Assembly (NCBI GenBank): GCA_017394865.1
Contig: JAFPWT010000014.1
Coordinates: 1-64,000, forward strand
Direction of reading: 5' to 3'
Length of the DNA: 64,000 bases
Source of the DNA: Bacteroidales bacterium
GTDB taxonomy: Bacteria > Bacteroidota > Bacteroidia > Bacteroidales > F082
Shown here: positions 55,801-64,000 of the stretch, one piece after another
Position numbering within the stretch: position 1 is the stretch's first letter
Layout of the letters: every line of letters starts with the position of its first letter
Position numbers and translations under genes: made by a program
Notes under the pieces: generated by a model
Told to the model about the DNA's origin: nothing
Databases searched by the model: none
The model's input: only the letters and a program-made list of their open reading frames with translations

Positions 55801-58800
55801 TAGCGCTATTCCTACCACTTGGACTTACTATGCAGGTTTAACTCTCGATTGGTACCGCACTGGCACCAACGCCATCTGCAGCGGCTCCTACATCAACGGT
55901 GTGGGTGCCATCACGCCTAATGACTACCTCGTCACTTCTCAGGTGAACATTGTCAACGGCTCCACCTTCTCGTTCTGGGGCGCCGCCACCGATGAAAGCT
56001 ACCCGGCTGACCACTTCGGTGTGGCTATCTCCGACAACGGAACTGACTGGACGATGGTTCAGGAATGGACGATGACCGCCAAGGGCGCCGGCAACAACGG
56101 TGGCCGCGCTTCACGTGACGGTAACGGTGGCAAACTCGGTACTTGGCATGAATTCAGCGTTGACCTCAGCGCCTACACTGGCCAGAAGTACATCGCCATT
56201 CGCCACTTTAACTGCACCGACCAGTACATTATGTGCATCGACGATATCGAACTCTCCGTCGGTACCAAAGACCGCGCTGTTGAAAACTACACTGTCGTCA
56301 GAAAGGCCATCCTGAAAGAAGCTGACCTTACACCTGCCGACTCTGTGACACTGGTTGACGGCTATACCGATACCATCTATGCCGATGTCCACTGGGCCGA
56401 CATGGAACCTGGTCTGTATCAATATGGCGTCTCCGCTCACTATCCGATTCCGACCAAGGGCAACAACCGTGATGAGGTGATCATCGGTGAAGGTGCCACT
56501 GGTACCAACAGTTACGTCCCGACGTACAACCTCTACAACTACTCCTGCACCAACCAGATCTATACTGCTGAAGAAATCGGTGGCGCTTGCACCATCAACA
56601 GCATCGCCTTCAAGCCTGTTACCGTGAATACTCCTTCGCGTAACCTCAACATCTACATGGTGAACACCGATAAGACCAGCTTCTCTGGTGCTACCGATTG
56701 GATCCCGGTGACTGATGCCGACCTCGTTTACTCTGGTACCGTGAACTGGACCGCCAACGATTGGTCAACCATTGTCCTCACCAACCCATTCCAGTTCGAC
56801 GGCACGAACCTCGCTATCATTGTGAACGACCTCACTGGTTCATGGACTTCATCCAATAGCTATCAAGTATTCGACGCCACTGCTCAGGCTATTCGCATCT
56901 ATCAAGACTCTGCCCCGTACAACCCGGCAAGCCCAGGCAACGGCACCGTGTTGAATGTGAAGAACCAGATCAAGCTCGATGTCACCTTTGGTGCTCAGGC
57001 CGGCAATGACGATCCTATCACTCCTCTCACCTGGTCCAACATCCTGCCTAAGGATATGGATGCCGTGGTTATCGTGAACGCTCACGTTGCCGCTGGTTCC
57101 ACTGAAGGCGTTGCCGTCAACTTCGTCAACGACTTCGAGAGCGGTTACAACTTCGTCGCTGAAATGGACGAGACTGGTACTGTGACCTTCGACGAATTCC
57201 GCAAAGGTAACTACACCCTCTCCGTCACACTGCCCGACTATGTCTCCAACTACGAACAGGCTTCTGTAAGCGTGTGGAACGACACTGTCGTGTTCGATGT
57301 CACTCTCGAAGAAATCTTCAAGCCCGTTGAATCTCTCGAGGTCTCTGGCACTGGCTACGCTCGCTGGACCAGCATGCTGCCTGAAGAACCCGAAAGAGTC
57401 GCTGAGAGATATCACGTCACTCTGGAAGACATCTTCCAAGGTGAAACCACCGACAACTACATGCAGCTCAATACTGAAAACCTCACCGTGGGTGAGACCT
57501 ACACCGCCGCTGTGGCCGTGGTCTACACCACTGGTATGAGTGCTTTTGTCACCAAGAACTTCGTGTACACCGGCTGCGAAGCCACTGCTACTCAGGTTGA
57601 AGACCTCGAAGGCCATGCCGAGTGCATGAACGTCGTCCTCACTTGGAACGGCGGTACCAACCCGAACCCGAACCCGAATCCCAACCCGAACCCGAATCCT
57701 CCGACTGGCAACACCTTCGACTTCGACGATGGTACCATGATGGGTTGGACCAGCCTCGATGCCGATAACGATGGCTACGGCTGGGTTGCCGGCGATGCTA
57801 TTGGTGGTGTGTATCTGGTTGCTGGCGCCAGCCTCGCTGGTAGCGGCCACAACTCCTCCAATGGTTTGGTTTGCTCCGGTTCCTACAGCAATGTTGTGGG
57901 TGTTTTGACTCCCAACAACTTCCTCGTGTCACCCGCCAAGGCTCAATACACCGGCATTTCGTTCTGGGCTTGCGGTCAGGATGCCAGCTACGTTGCCGAG
58001 CACTTCGGCGTGGCCGTCTCCACTGGCAGCAACACCAATGCCTCTGACTTCACCACTGTCCAAGAGTGGACGATGACCGCTAAGGACGCTGGCGTTATGT
58101 CAATCGGCCGTGACGGTCAGACCAGAGCTCAAGGTTCATGGCATGAATACACTGTTGACCTCAGCGCTTATGCTGGTCAGGAAATCTGGGTGGCTATCCG
58201 TCACTTCAACTGCACCGACATGTTCATCCTCGACGTCGACGACATCACTCTCGGCGTTCCCGACAAGAGCTTTGCCGATGCTGAGACTTGCGGTATCCAA
58301 ACCAACAACAACACTGCAAGAGACATGTGGGATCTCCTCGGTCAGTTCGACTGCACCTCTGGATATCAATATGGTGTCGCTTCTGACGGTGAGTACATCT
58401 ACACCAGCTCATGGAGCGCCAGCTCAACCTCAATGTTCTACAAGTATACCATGGACGGCACCTTCGTCGAAGAGTTCAACGTCAGCGGCTGCGGTCAAAT
58501 CCGTGACCTCACCTACGACGGTCAGTACTTCTACGGTGTTGCCAACAGCGCTGTCATCTACTGCATCGACCTCGCCAACCACGCACTGGTCAGCCAGACC
58601 AGCACCAGCTATGGTGCCATGCGTTGCTGCTCATACGACCCGCAGCGCGACGGCTTCTGGGTTGTCGGTAACTGGTCAGGCAACCTGACTCTCGTCGACC
58701 GTTCAGGTGCCATCCAGATCACCGGTCCTGCTCCGGAAAGCGCTTCTGGCGTGGCCTACTTCAAGGATGACAACAATGTTGAGCACGTCTACTGCTTCAA

Positions 58801-59704
58801 CAATGCTGACAACGGTGTGTACGACTACAACATCACCACCAACAGCATGGGTGGCCAGGTGTTCAACTACAACAACGCTCCTGGTACCGCTGATGGTAGC
58901 TCAGGCGGCTGCCACGTCGGCAACTACAATGGCAAGCTCGCCTTCTTCGGCGACGTGCAGCAGAGCCCGAACTACATCGCCATCTACGAACTCAGCGCTA
59001 CTGCTGGTCCTAGCGGCGGTTCAGCCACGGCTGTCACTCCTGGTAAGTTCAACATCTTCAGAGATGGTGAAGTGATTGCCGCTACCAGCGACAACTACTA
59101 CACCTACGAAGCTGAAGACACTGATTTGCACCTCTATGAAGTGTATTATGTCGACGCCCAGTACAACTTCTCATGCGCAACTGGCGGTGTCGTCGTTGCT
59201 GCTGGTGGTTTGGATGCTGTGACCAACCTCACTGCTGAATATACCGTTGATCCGACTCAGGGTCCTGGTATGCTGATCACTTGGGAAGGCAATGCCGAAT
59301 CTTATGACGTCTACTGCGAAGGTCAGCTCCTCGGTAACACCACTGGTACTGAAGCATTCATCAGTGGCTTCCCGGCTGATGGCGACTACACCTTCGGTGT
59401 CGTGGCCAAGGCTGGTGACTGCGAATCAGAAATGGCTACTGTGACTGGTTACTACGATGACGTGAACGAATCCAACATCGTGAACGCCATCTATCCTAAC
59501 CCGACCAGCGACAACCTCACCGTCAAAGCCAATGGCATGACCCACATCAGCGTGGTCAACGCCCTCGGCCAGATGATGTATGAAGCTGATGTCGACGCCG
59601 ATGAGGTGGTCCTCAACATGGGTCAGTACAATGCTGGCATCTACATGGTGAACGTCGTCACCGTGAACGGCACTGCCGTGAAACGCGTCGTCGTGACCAA
59701 GTAA
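52835..59704 (+). CDS. Giant multidomain T9SS-exported surface protein
   Basis: 2289 residues with a signal peptide (MRNKLILFLMLALFGSTSFL, then RA-DE). Recognisable blocks: a repeated beta module IGxGxTxTNSYxPxYxLYNYS at ~24-190 and ~1212-1390, with a relative at ~565-760; a fibronectin-like domain ~452-540; a carboxypeptidase-regulatory-like domain ~828-905 (GQPVAGATVKFNGRD); two cleaved-adhesin/choice-of-anchor-J modules at ~955-1150 and ~1627-1815 (EHFGVAVS, QEWTMTAK, YIAIRHFNCTD); an NP repeat linker ~1608-1622; a propeller-like region ~1832-2060; and a C-terminal T9SS tail (YPNPTSDNLTVKA to VKRVVVTK). Codons are strongly C-ending, suggesting high expression. An adhesin or protease-partner role at the surface is inferred; no catalytic motif was seen. 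Confidence 0.88.
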   Translation: MRNKLILFLMLALFGSTSFLRADEVQIGVGGTATNSYLPSYSLYNYSLTQQIYTAEEIGVGACTINSIAFYNSGSEKTREYTMYLVNTTKETFAGTTDWMTVTAADQVFTGTVTMVASTWNVFTLDTPFEYTGDNLALIMDDNTGSWSSGLSCYVFDGASQAIRVYSDATNYDPMNPVGYSGTILDVKNQLVLDVTINSTPGPVVPTGEFGITPDEFVLNNRPLNGWSEPLTVRIYNGSVPTTIEASLSGSYDENPFYMMIDGQQAMSIESMTLETGDAFDFDIVINPNAAPGDYNEEFTLFYAATGRDIMTIPVNATLYTAVAPDIIEVPGMVTWSGDSFSDTPDLTNVYANYNLYGMTEMKPDVVYRIELADDYRITANGGDDFIAIYNVDDAAELDASVEPVILGTSGIIDDEVLLAGNYYMVVASNNITDVTIDRVEIPAPTDITYIAPSPANGAMEVNAPVTLKWEGGENATEYQVLFGTVYPPTIPVVDWTMIDENYGTYVIPELASSTQYFWQIKARNSKGTVEGEVRGFTTTLGAPTQVTASETEIFTDESTLIKWKMTGVGGGFTGEITVADGTTTSSYVPVYGLWMDDYTRCEMIYPAEMIEEMEGGEITSLTYYISSASTGSWAPATFNVYMMEVEGTTLSSYYGSANAEIVYSGSLDGTGTTMTINLDNPYTYTGGNLLIGIEEPTEGTYHSCSFYGVSATGASASGYSSSSLSAVTFNQRDFLPKTTFTCGGRGYQPVENRSFLGFNLYYGVKNAENVYEYTKVNTELITEKQYLLDGVLPYNMDGNDIKVTAVWDEGESGHSQPNPLLVYVSGYGKFNGHVSELISGQPVAGATVKFNGRDEFNNAVSFQGTTNAAGNYSIDGVKAGNYTGMATLEGMEPAYATAATVDNQILAYQGNNTVDFIMHEEYKPVLSVYAEEIDPTLSKVTWSLNTTITGGGSGNGSASTFTEGFEGGMPTGWTVIDGNNDGNTWCLTSAIPTTWTYYAGLTLDWYRTGTNAICSGSYINGVGAITPNDYLVTSQVNIVNGSTFSFWGAATDESYPADHFGVAISDNGTDWTMVQEWTMTAKGAGNNGGRASRDGNGGKLGTWHEFSVDLSAYTGQKYIAIRHFNCTDQYIMCIDDIELSVGTKDRAVENYTVVRKAILKEADLTPADSVTLVDGYTDTIYADVHWADMEPGLYQYGVSAHYPIPTKGNNRDEVIIGEGATGTNSYVPTYNLYNYSCTNQIYTAEEIGGACTINSIAFKPVTVNTPSRNLNIYMVNTDKTSFSGATDWIPVTDADLVYSGTVNWTANDWSTIVLTNPFQFDGTNLAIIVNDLTGSWTSSNSYQVFDATAQAIRIYQDSAPYNPASPGNGTVLNVKNQIKLDVTFGAQAGNDDPITPLTWSNILPKDMDAVVIVNAHVAAGSTEGVAVNFVNDFESGYNFVAEMDETGTVTFDEFRKGNYTLSVTLPDYVSNYEQASVSVWNDTVVFDVTLEEIFKPVESLEVSGTGYARWTSMLPEEPERVAERYHVTLEDIFQGETTDNYMQLNTENLTVGETYTAAVAVVYTTGMSAFVTKNFVYTGCEATATQVEDLEGHAECMNVVLTWNGGTNPNPNPNPNPNPNPPTGNTFDFDDGTMMGWTSLDADNDGYGWVAGDAIGGVYLVAGASLAGSGHNSSNGLVCSGSYSNVVGVLTPNNFLVSPAKAQYTGISFWACGQDASYVAEHFGVAVSTGSNTNASDFTTVQEWTMTAKDAGVMSIGRDGQTRAQGSWHEYTVDLSAYAGQEIWVAIRHFNCTDMFILDVDDITLGVPDKSFADAETCGIQTNNNTARDMWDLLGQFDCTSGYQYGVASDGEYIYTSSWSASSTSMFYKYTMDGTFVEEFNVSGCGQIRDLTYDGQYFYGVANSAVIYCIDLANHALVSQTSTSYGAMRCCSYDPQRDGFWVVGNWSGNLTLVDRSGAIQITGPAPESASGVAYFKDDNNVEHVYCFNNADNGVYDYNITTNSMGGQVFNYNNAPGTADGSSGGCHVGNYNGKLAFFGDVQQSPNYIAIYELSATAGPSGGSATAVTPGKFNIFRDGEVIAATSDNYYTYEAEDTDLHLYEVYYVDAQYNFSCATGGVVVAAGGLDAVTNLTAEYTVDPTQGPGMLITWEGNAESYDVYCEGQLLGNTTGTEAFISGFPADGDYTFGVVAKAGDCESEMATVTGYYDDVNESNIVNAIYPNPTSDNLTVKANGMTHISVVNALGQMMYEADVDADEVVLNMGQYNAGIYMVNVVTVNGTAVKRVVVTK
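57658..57701 (+). repeat. Asn-Pro hexanucleotide repeat (linker)
   Basis: About six to seven near-copies of AACCCG (some AATCCC/AATCCT) encode a PNPNPNPNPNPNPP linker between domains. Changes in number keep the frame. Confidence 0.85.
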
Positions 59705-59717
59705 TGGTTAACTACCT

Positions 59718-59753
59718 AACAAGGAGCGTCACCTTGAGGTGACACTCCTTGTT
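59718..59753 (+). terminator. Strong hairpin after the giant T9SS gene
   Basis: AACAAGGAGCGTCACC (59718-59733) pairs with GGTGACACTCCTTGTT (59738-59753) with one mismatch and a TTGA loop. It lies 14 bases after the stop codon. No T-run follows. Confidence 0.75.
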
Positions 59754-59809
59754 ACTCCTAAATTGAAAATAGAATAAATTCAATATAAGTATTAACCAAA
59801 ATTTCAGTT

Positions 59810-62800
59810 ATGAAAAAATTATTTCTAACTTTAACCATGCTCTTGTTCGCCTTCACAGGCGTGATGAGAGCTTCTGCTGAGCAGGGTAACGTCCGCGCCG
59901 ACCAGATAATCGAACAAGGTTTCGAGGGTGGCTTGGGCGACTGGACAATGAACCATTGCCATTCCTCATCAGGTGTAACAAGCTCATACGGGGGAAATAC
60001 TGGTAATTATGCTTTCAGATTCTATTACACAACTAATTATCCTCAGTACCTCATTTCACCTGAGTTGAATGACAACGACGGTGTTAATTTCACTTTCTAT
60101 GCCGCAAGGTATAGTAGCAACTATCCTGAAACATTCAAAGTCGGTTATTCATCAACCACAAACGACCCAACCGAATTCACATGGGGTAGCGAAGTAACTT
60201 GCACAACTTTGTACGGAGCTGGAGCATATCAAGAATACAGCTATGACTTTCCAGCCGGCACAAAGTATGTTTCTATCGCTTGCACATCAAACGACCAGTT
60301 CTATATGTTCGTTGACGACATCACAGTGACAGCAACAGAAGCTCCTACCGGAGGTGCTGCTATCACAACAAATCCAACTCCGCTCGACCTCGGCAATCGT
60401 CCGAACGGCGCATGGATGGCTCCCTACACCTTTAACCTTGAGAACAACGGTGGTTCCGTCACTGTGACAGAATTCAGCTTTAACGACAACTTCTTTACTG
60501 CCAATGCTGAACTGCCCGCAACGGTCAACGCCAGCCACCCGCTGCAAGTGGAAGTGACTACTGGTGAGACTGAAAATGTCGGTCCTGTTAGCACTGAGAT
60601 GCTCGTGGTCTTCGACGGTGGAAGAAACTTCGAGACCTTCCCCATCACCGCCACAGCTTACGACCCGGTCGACGGCGACGTTTGGGAAAAAGCCATTGAA
60701 GTTCCCGCTATGACAGCCCGTACTCCTTACGAGGCCGAACTTCCCGAGATGCTCTACAAAAACTACGAGCTTCCCGATGGCACTACCAATACCGATGCTG
60801 TTTACAAAGTGACCTTCGATCAGGATGTGCTTCTCTACGCTGGTGCCAACAGCGCCAACGCTTCGACCTTCCTCTACACCGAGGACTTCGAAGAAGTGGG
60901 TGGTCCTGCTGCCGACAACAACTACGAATACAACGGCCCGCAAATCAACCCCGGTCCGACTGCCCTGTGGTGGTCCTATGACTACACTGGCACGAACACC
61001 TGGTACGGCACTTCAGCCGGTGGTGGCTTCTACTTCGGTTACAAGATTTCCACCGCTATGATTGAAGCAAACGATCTCGCAGGCCTCACCATCACAACCG
61101 TTGAGGCTGCTGCCCGTGAGGCTTATCCTTACGAGTGCTATATCGTTGAAGGTGGTTCCACTCCTTTTGATGGTGATCTGATTGGCTATGGTGAAATTGA
61201 AAACCCCACTGCGTTGTACTTCTTTGATATCGACCTTGAAGAGCCGGCTTACATCAGTGGTAACCAGGATATTTGGGTGATCTTCTACTCCGATAGCCCG
61301 TATGCAGCTTACTGCGGAAGAACTCCTGTTGATGTGAATAACGGCAAGATTTGGACATACAACCCGAATTCATCTTCACCGCAGTGGAGCTCCAACTCGT
61401 CCTTCACTCCTGTGATCTATGCCCGTATGCTTGAACTGCCTACCGGCCGCGAGGTTAACATGAACCTGGCCAGCATGGAAATCAAACAGGGTAACGGCAC
61501 CATTAGCGAAGTTGCTACAGCCGAAGGTAACGTGATGAACGTTGCCAAAGCTAACATGCGCAACCGCACTGAAGAGACCCTTACCGTTCATGATGGATCA
61601 GCCACCAACGGCTATGTCCCGGTTTATGGTTTCTATGCCGACGCTTATCTGAAGAGCGAGATGGTTTATCCGGCTGCTGAACTGACCGCTATGACCGGCA
61701 GCACCATCAATGGCCTGACATTCTATGCTTCACAAGATAATGTCAGCTGGGGTTCTGCTGAATACCAGATCTTTGTGACCGAAGTTGCCGATGCCTCGAT
61801 CAGCGCTTTTGTTGGCCAAGGTACGGTGGTTTATGAAGGTTCTTTGATGATTGTTGGCAACCAGATGACTGTGACATTCACCACTCCTTACACCTATAAC
61901 GGCGGCAACCTGCTCGTGGGTGTTTATGAGACCGCTACAGGTTCTTACGTAACATCAACATGGCTTGGTGAGACTGTCGATGGCGCTTCAGTACAGGGTT
62001 ACAACTACACCAGCTTGGCTTCTGTTAGCCCCACGCAGCGTAACTTCCTGCCGAAGACCACGTTTACATACGAGGCTGCTAGCTCACCGACACCTCCGAC
62101 TCCGGCTTACGAGCCTTGGAATTGCCCGTTCACCTGCCAGATCGACGGCATGTACGTCCCGGCCGGCACCTACTATCTGGTGTTTGCTTCTGACGTCGTC
62201 CGCGATGTGGTGAACATCGGCTTCGCCGAAGTTCCTACTCCGGATCCGGCTTTCGTGATTGCTCCTTATGACGGTGAAAGTAACGTTATCGCTCCTTATC
62301 TCGCCGAGTGGGTCCTTGGTAACTACACCACCGAATTCCAGGTGCTTTGCGGTACTCAGTATCCTCCCACCACTGTAATGATCGACTGGACCGACTATCT
62401 CGTCGAATCAGCATTCCTCACCGAACTTGAGGGCAACAAGAATTACTTCATGCAAGTGAATGCCCGCAACTCCGCTGGCACCACTATGGGTGAGGTGATT
62501 GGCTTCACCACTCCGATCACTCCTGTTGAAGGATTCACCGTGGCAGAAGAGAACCTCTATCCTGGCGATGTTGCTGAATTCAGCTGGGAAGCCAACGAAC
62601 GTACCCTCATGGGCTACAACATCTATAAAGATGGTCAGCTCGTGAACGTCGAAGGTCCTATCACTGGCACCGAATACAGCGTTGAAGGTCTTGAATATAA
62701 CATGACTGGCTACGAATTCACCATCAGAGCCGTCTATGGCGCTGGCGAATCCGCAGATTCCGATCCTGTTATCGTTAAGATGACTGGCACCGGCACCGTT

Positions 62801-64000
62801 TCAGGTCATGTGTATGACACCGACGTGGATCACCCGGTGGCCAACATCCCTGTGAGCCTGATCGTCCTGGACGAATACCAGCAAACACAGCACTTCACAG
62901 CCACCACTGATGAAAACGGCTTCTACACCGCCGAGGTGCTCGCCGGCATGTGCATTGTCGGTATTTCACAGGAAGACGCCGAAGCTTATGGCTATGCTGT
63001 TGCCATCTATCTCGAACCTGGCACGAATACGCCATACGTGATGGTTGACTACCAAGGTGTGTATGAGAACATCGATATCATCACCCACGAGTACTACTAT
63101 CCGCTGGGTATGATCACTGCTACCGAGCAGCCTGAAGACAACAACGTGTTGGTTGAATGGAGCTGGGATCCCGCCGAGCTGATCGTCGACTTCGAAACCG
63201 GCGACTTCAGCCAGGCTGAGTTCACACTGCCCGCCACTTATCCTTGGACAGTGACCACCACCAACCCGCACGAAGGCACATACTGCATGAAGTCGACTTG
63301 CGAAGGCCAAGCCAGCGCCACCTCATCCATTGAGGCTACCGTTGAAGTGCCTTACGATGCTAAGATGGGCTTCTGGGTAAGAGTCTCTTCAGAAAGCAAC
63401 TACGACAAGTTCCACTTCTACATCGACGGTGTTGAACAAGGTCAAGCTTTGAGCGGCCAGCTCGCCTACCAGTACAAAGAGTACGCTGTGACAGCTGGTA
63501 CCCACACCTACAAGTGGGAATATGGTAAGGACAGTTCAGTGAACAGCAACGATGACTGCGTGTATGTCGACGACATCACCATGTATCGTCAGGATGTTCC
63601 TGTTCCTCCGATCCCGGGTGCTACCGTTTACGACTTCGAAAACGGCATGCAAGGCTGGACTTCACTCGATGCCAACAACGACGGTTATGGTTGGGTGCTT
63701 GGCTCTGAAATCGGTGGTGTCTATCTGGTCTCTGGCGCAAGCCTCGCCGGTACTGGCCACGAGTCATCAGCCGACATGGTCTGCTCAGGTTCCTACAGCA
63801 ACGCCACTAGTTCTGCCATCACTCCTGACAACTACCTCGTGTCACCCACTCAGATTTCTGCTGAGAATGGTGCTCAGATTCAGTTCTATGCCTGCGCACA
63901 GGATGCTTCTTATGCCGCTGAACACTTCGGCGTGGCTGTCTCCACAACCACCGCTACCGCTTCGGCCTTCACCATGGTCCAGGAATGGACGATGACCGCC
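59810..64000 (+). CDS. Second giant T9SS-type surface protein, paralogous to its neighbour (3' partial)
   Basis: ATG 59810 begins an open frame of 1397 codons that runs to the last base of the window without a stop. A signal peptide MKKLFLTLTMLLFAFTGVMR is present. Modules in order: an anchor-J-like domain ~40-180; beta module DGSATNGYVPVYGFYADAY ~600-750, related to those of the preceding gene; fibronectin-like domains; a regulatory-like domain (SGHVYDTDVDHPVANIPVSL) ~998; and another anchor-J module ~1270 onward (MQGWTSLDANNDGYGW, then EHFGVAVSTT, QEWTMTA). The last module closely matches the neighbour's at ~1627-1815. The T9SS tail is expected beyond the window. Likely tandem duplication partner of the upstream gene. 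Confidence 0.88.
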   Translation, partial: MKKLFLTLTMLLFAFTGVMRASAEQGNVRADQIIEQGFEGGLGDWTMNHCHSSSGVTSSYGGNTGNYAFRFYYTTNYPQYLISPELNDNDGVNFTFYAARYSSNYPETFKVGYSSTTNDPTEFTWGSEVTCTTLYGAGAYQEYSYDFPAGTKYVSIACTSNDQFYMFVDDITVTATEAPTGGAAITTNPTPLDLGNRPNGAWMAPYTFNLENNGGSVTVTEFSFNDNFFTANAELPATVNASHPLQVEVTTGETENVGPVSTEMLVVFDGGRNFETFPITATAYDPVDGDVWEKAIEVPAMTARTPYEAELPEMLYKNYELPDGTTNTDAVYKVTFDQDVLLYAGANSANASTFLYTEDFEEVGGPAADNNYEYNGPQINPGPTALWWSYDYTGTNTWYGTSAGGGFYFGYKISTAMIEANDLAGLTITTVEAAAREAYPYECYIVEGGSTPFDGDLIGYGEIENPTALYFFDIDLEEPAYISGNQDIWVIFYSDSPYAAYCGRTPVDVNNGKIWTYNPNSSSPQWSSNSSFTPVIYARMLELPTGREVNMNLASMEIKQGNGTISEVATAEGNVMNVAKANMRNRTEETLTVHDGSATNGYVPVYGFYADAYLKSEMVYPAAELTAMTGSTINGLTFYASQDNVSWGSAEYQIFVTEVADASISAFVGQGTVVYEGSLMIVGNQMTVTFTTPYTYNGGNLLVGVYETATGSYVTSTWLGETVDGASVQGYNYTSLASVSPTQRNFLPKTTFTYEAASSPTPPTPAYEPWNCPFTCQIDGMYVPAGTYYLVFASDVVRDVVNIGFAEVPTPDPAFVIAPYDGESNVIAPYLAEWVLGNYTTEFQVLCGTQYPPTTVMIDWTDYLVESAFLTELEGNKNYFMQVNARNSAGTTMGEVIGFTTPITPVEGFTVAEENLYPGDVAEFSWEANERTLMGYNIYKDGQLVNVEGPITGTEYSVEGLEYNMTGYEFTIRAVYGAGESADSDPVIVKMTGTGTVSGHVYDTDVDHPVANIPVSLIVLDEYQQTQHFTATTDENGFYTAEVLAGMCIVGISQEDAEAYGYAVAIYLEPGTNTPYVMVDYQGVYENIDIITHEYYYPLGMITATEQPEDNNVLVEWSWDPAELIVDFETGDFSQAEFTLPATYPWTVTTTNPHEGTYCMKSTCEGQASATSSIEATVEVPYDAKMGFWVRVSSESNYDKFHFYIDGVEQGQALSGQLAYQYKEYAVTAGTHTYKWEYGKDSSVNSNDDCVYVDDITMYRQDVPVPPIPGATVYDFENGMQGWTSLDANNDGYGWVLGSEIGGVYLVSGASLAGTGHESSADMVCSGSYSNATSSAITPDNYLVSPTQISAENGAQIQFYACAQDASYAAEHFGVAVSTTTATASAFTMVQEWTMTA

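Overview
The window is almost fully coding (no gene-free gap exceeds about 235 bases) and comes from a member of the Bacteroidota, most likely Bacteroidales from a gut, oral or rumen-type habitat. The grounds are: at least 21 promoter -7 boxes of the Bacteroidota form TAnnTTTG placed just before genes; type IX secretion (T9SS) C-terminal sorting tails; GH92 and GH97 glycosidases; the acpP-fabF-rnc-IPExxxVDY cluster; and Bacteroidota families such as DUF4270, DUF4919 and a TANFOR-like protein. There is no rRNA, tRNA, CRISPR array, transposase or phage gene. 

Layout. 1-6.6 kb: a surface module on the + strand, made of a T9SS-exported InlB-type repeat adhesin (5' end outside the window), an outer-membrane barrel and a TANFOR-like exported protein. 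6.65-10.0 kb (-): DUF937 protein, TrkA and TrkH (potassium uptake). 10.1-16.7 kb: metG, yraN, a GH92 mannosidase lipoprotein, mnmA, an RluA-type pseudouridine synthase. 16.7-25.7 kb: a GH97 enzyme, tatA, a minus-strand operon (starch-synthase-like domain, DUF4270 lipoprotein, cyclophilin, pheS), then meaB and an exported PepT-like peptidase. 

25.7-31.2 kb is the unusual part. It looks more AT-rich than its flanks and carries, on the minus strand, an ECF-like sigma factor; one base later a protein combining an anti-sigma-like N terminus, a C39-like cysteine peptidase and a RyR domain; a three-helix membrane protein with a conserved-looking soluble tail; and a TIR-transmembrane-PstS-like receptor. 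I propose that these form a TIR/RyR-based signalling or defence circuit with a transcriptional output. Two orphan genes, one membrane and one exported, follow. 

31.2-43.1 kb: glnA, the IPExxxVDY-rnc-fabF-acpP cluster, polA with a decayed proofreading domain, a THUMP-like methyltransferase, an RluB-type pseudouridine synthase with a 33-bp-repeat Arg/Asp-rich arm, a BASS transporter, tatD overlapping tcdA. 43.1-52.6 kb: a DUF5060 glycosidase-like protein, an L,D-transpeptidase, a zinc-ribbon protein, RNase H, pfkA, a DUF4919 lipoprotein, aspS, an Ig-like lipoprotein. 52.8-64 kb: two giant tandem paralogous T9SS-type surface proteins, the second running off the end. 

Most genes are housekeeping. 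The cell-surface theme (T9SS cargo, barrel, lipoproteins, glycosidases) dominates both ends. Small stem-loops, including two copies of a GTAGAGACG palindrome, separate convergent or adjacent units.
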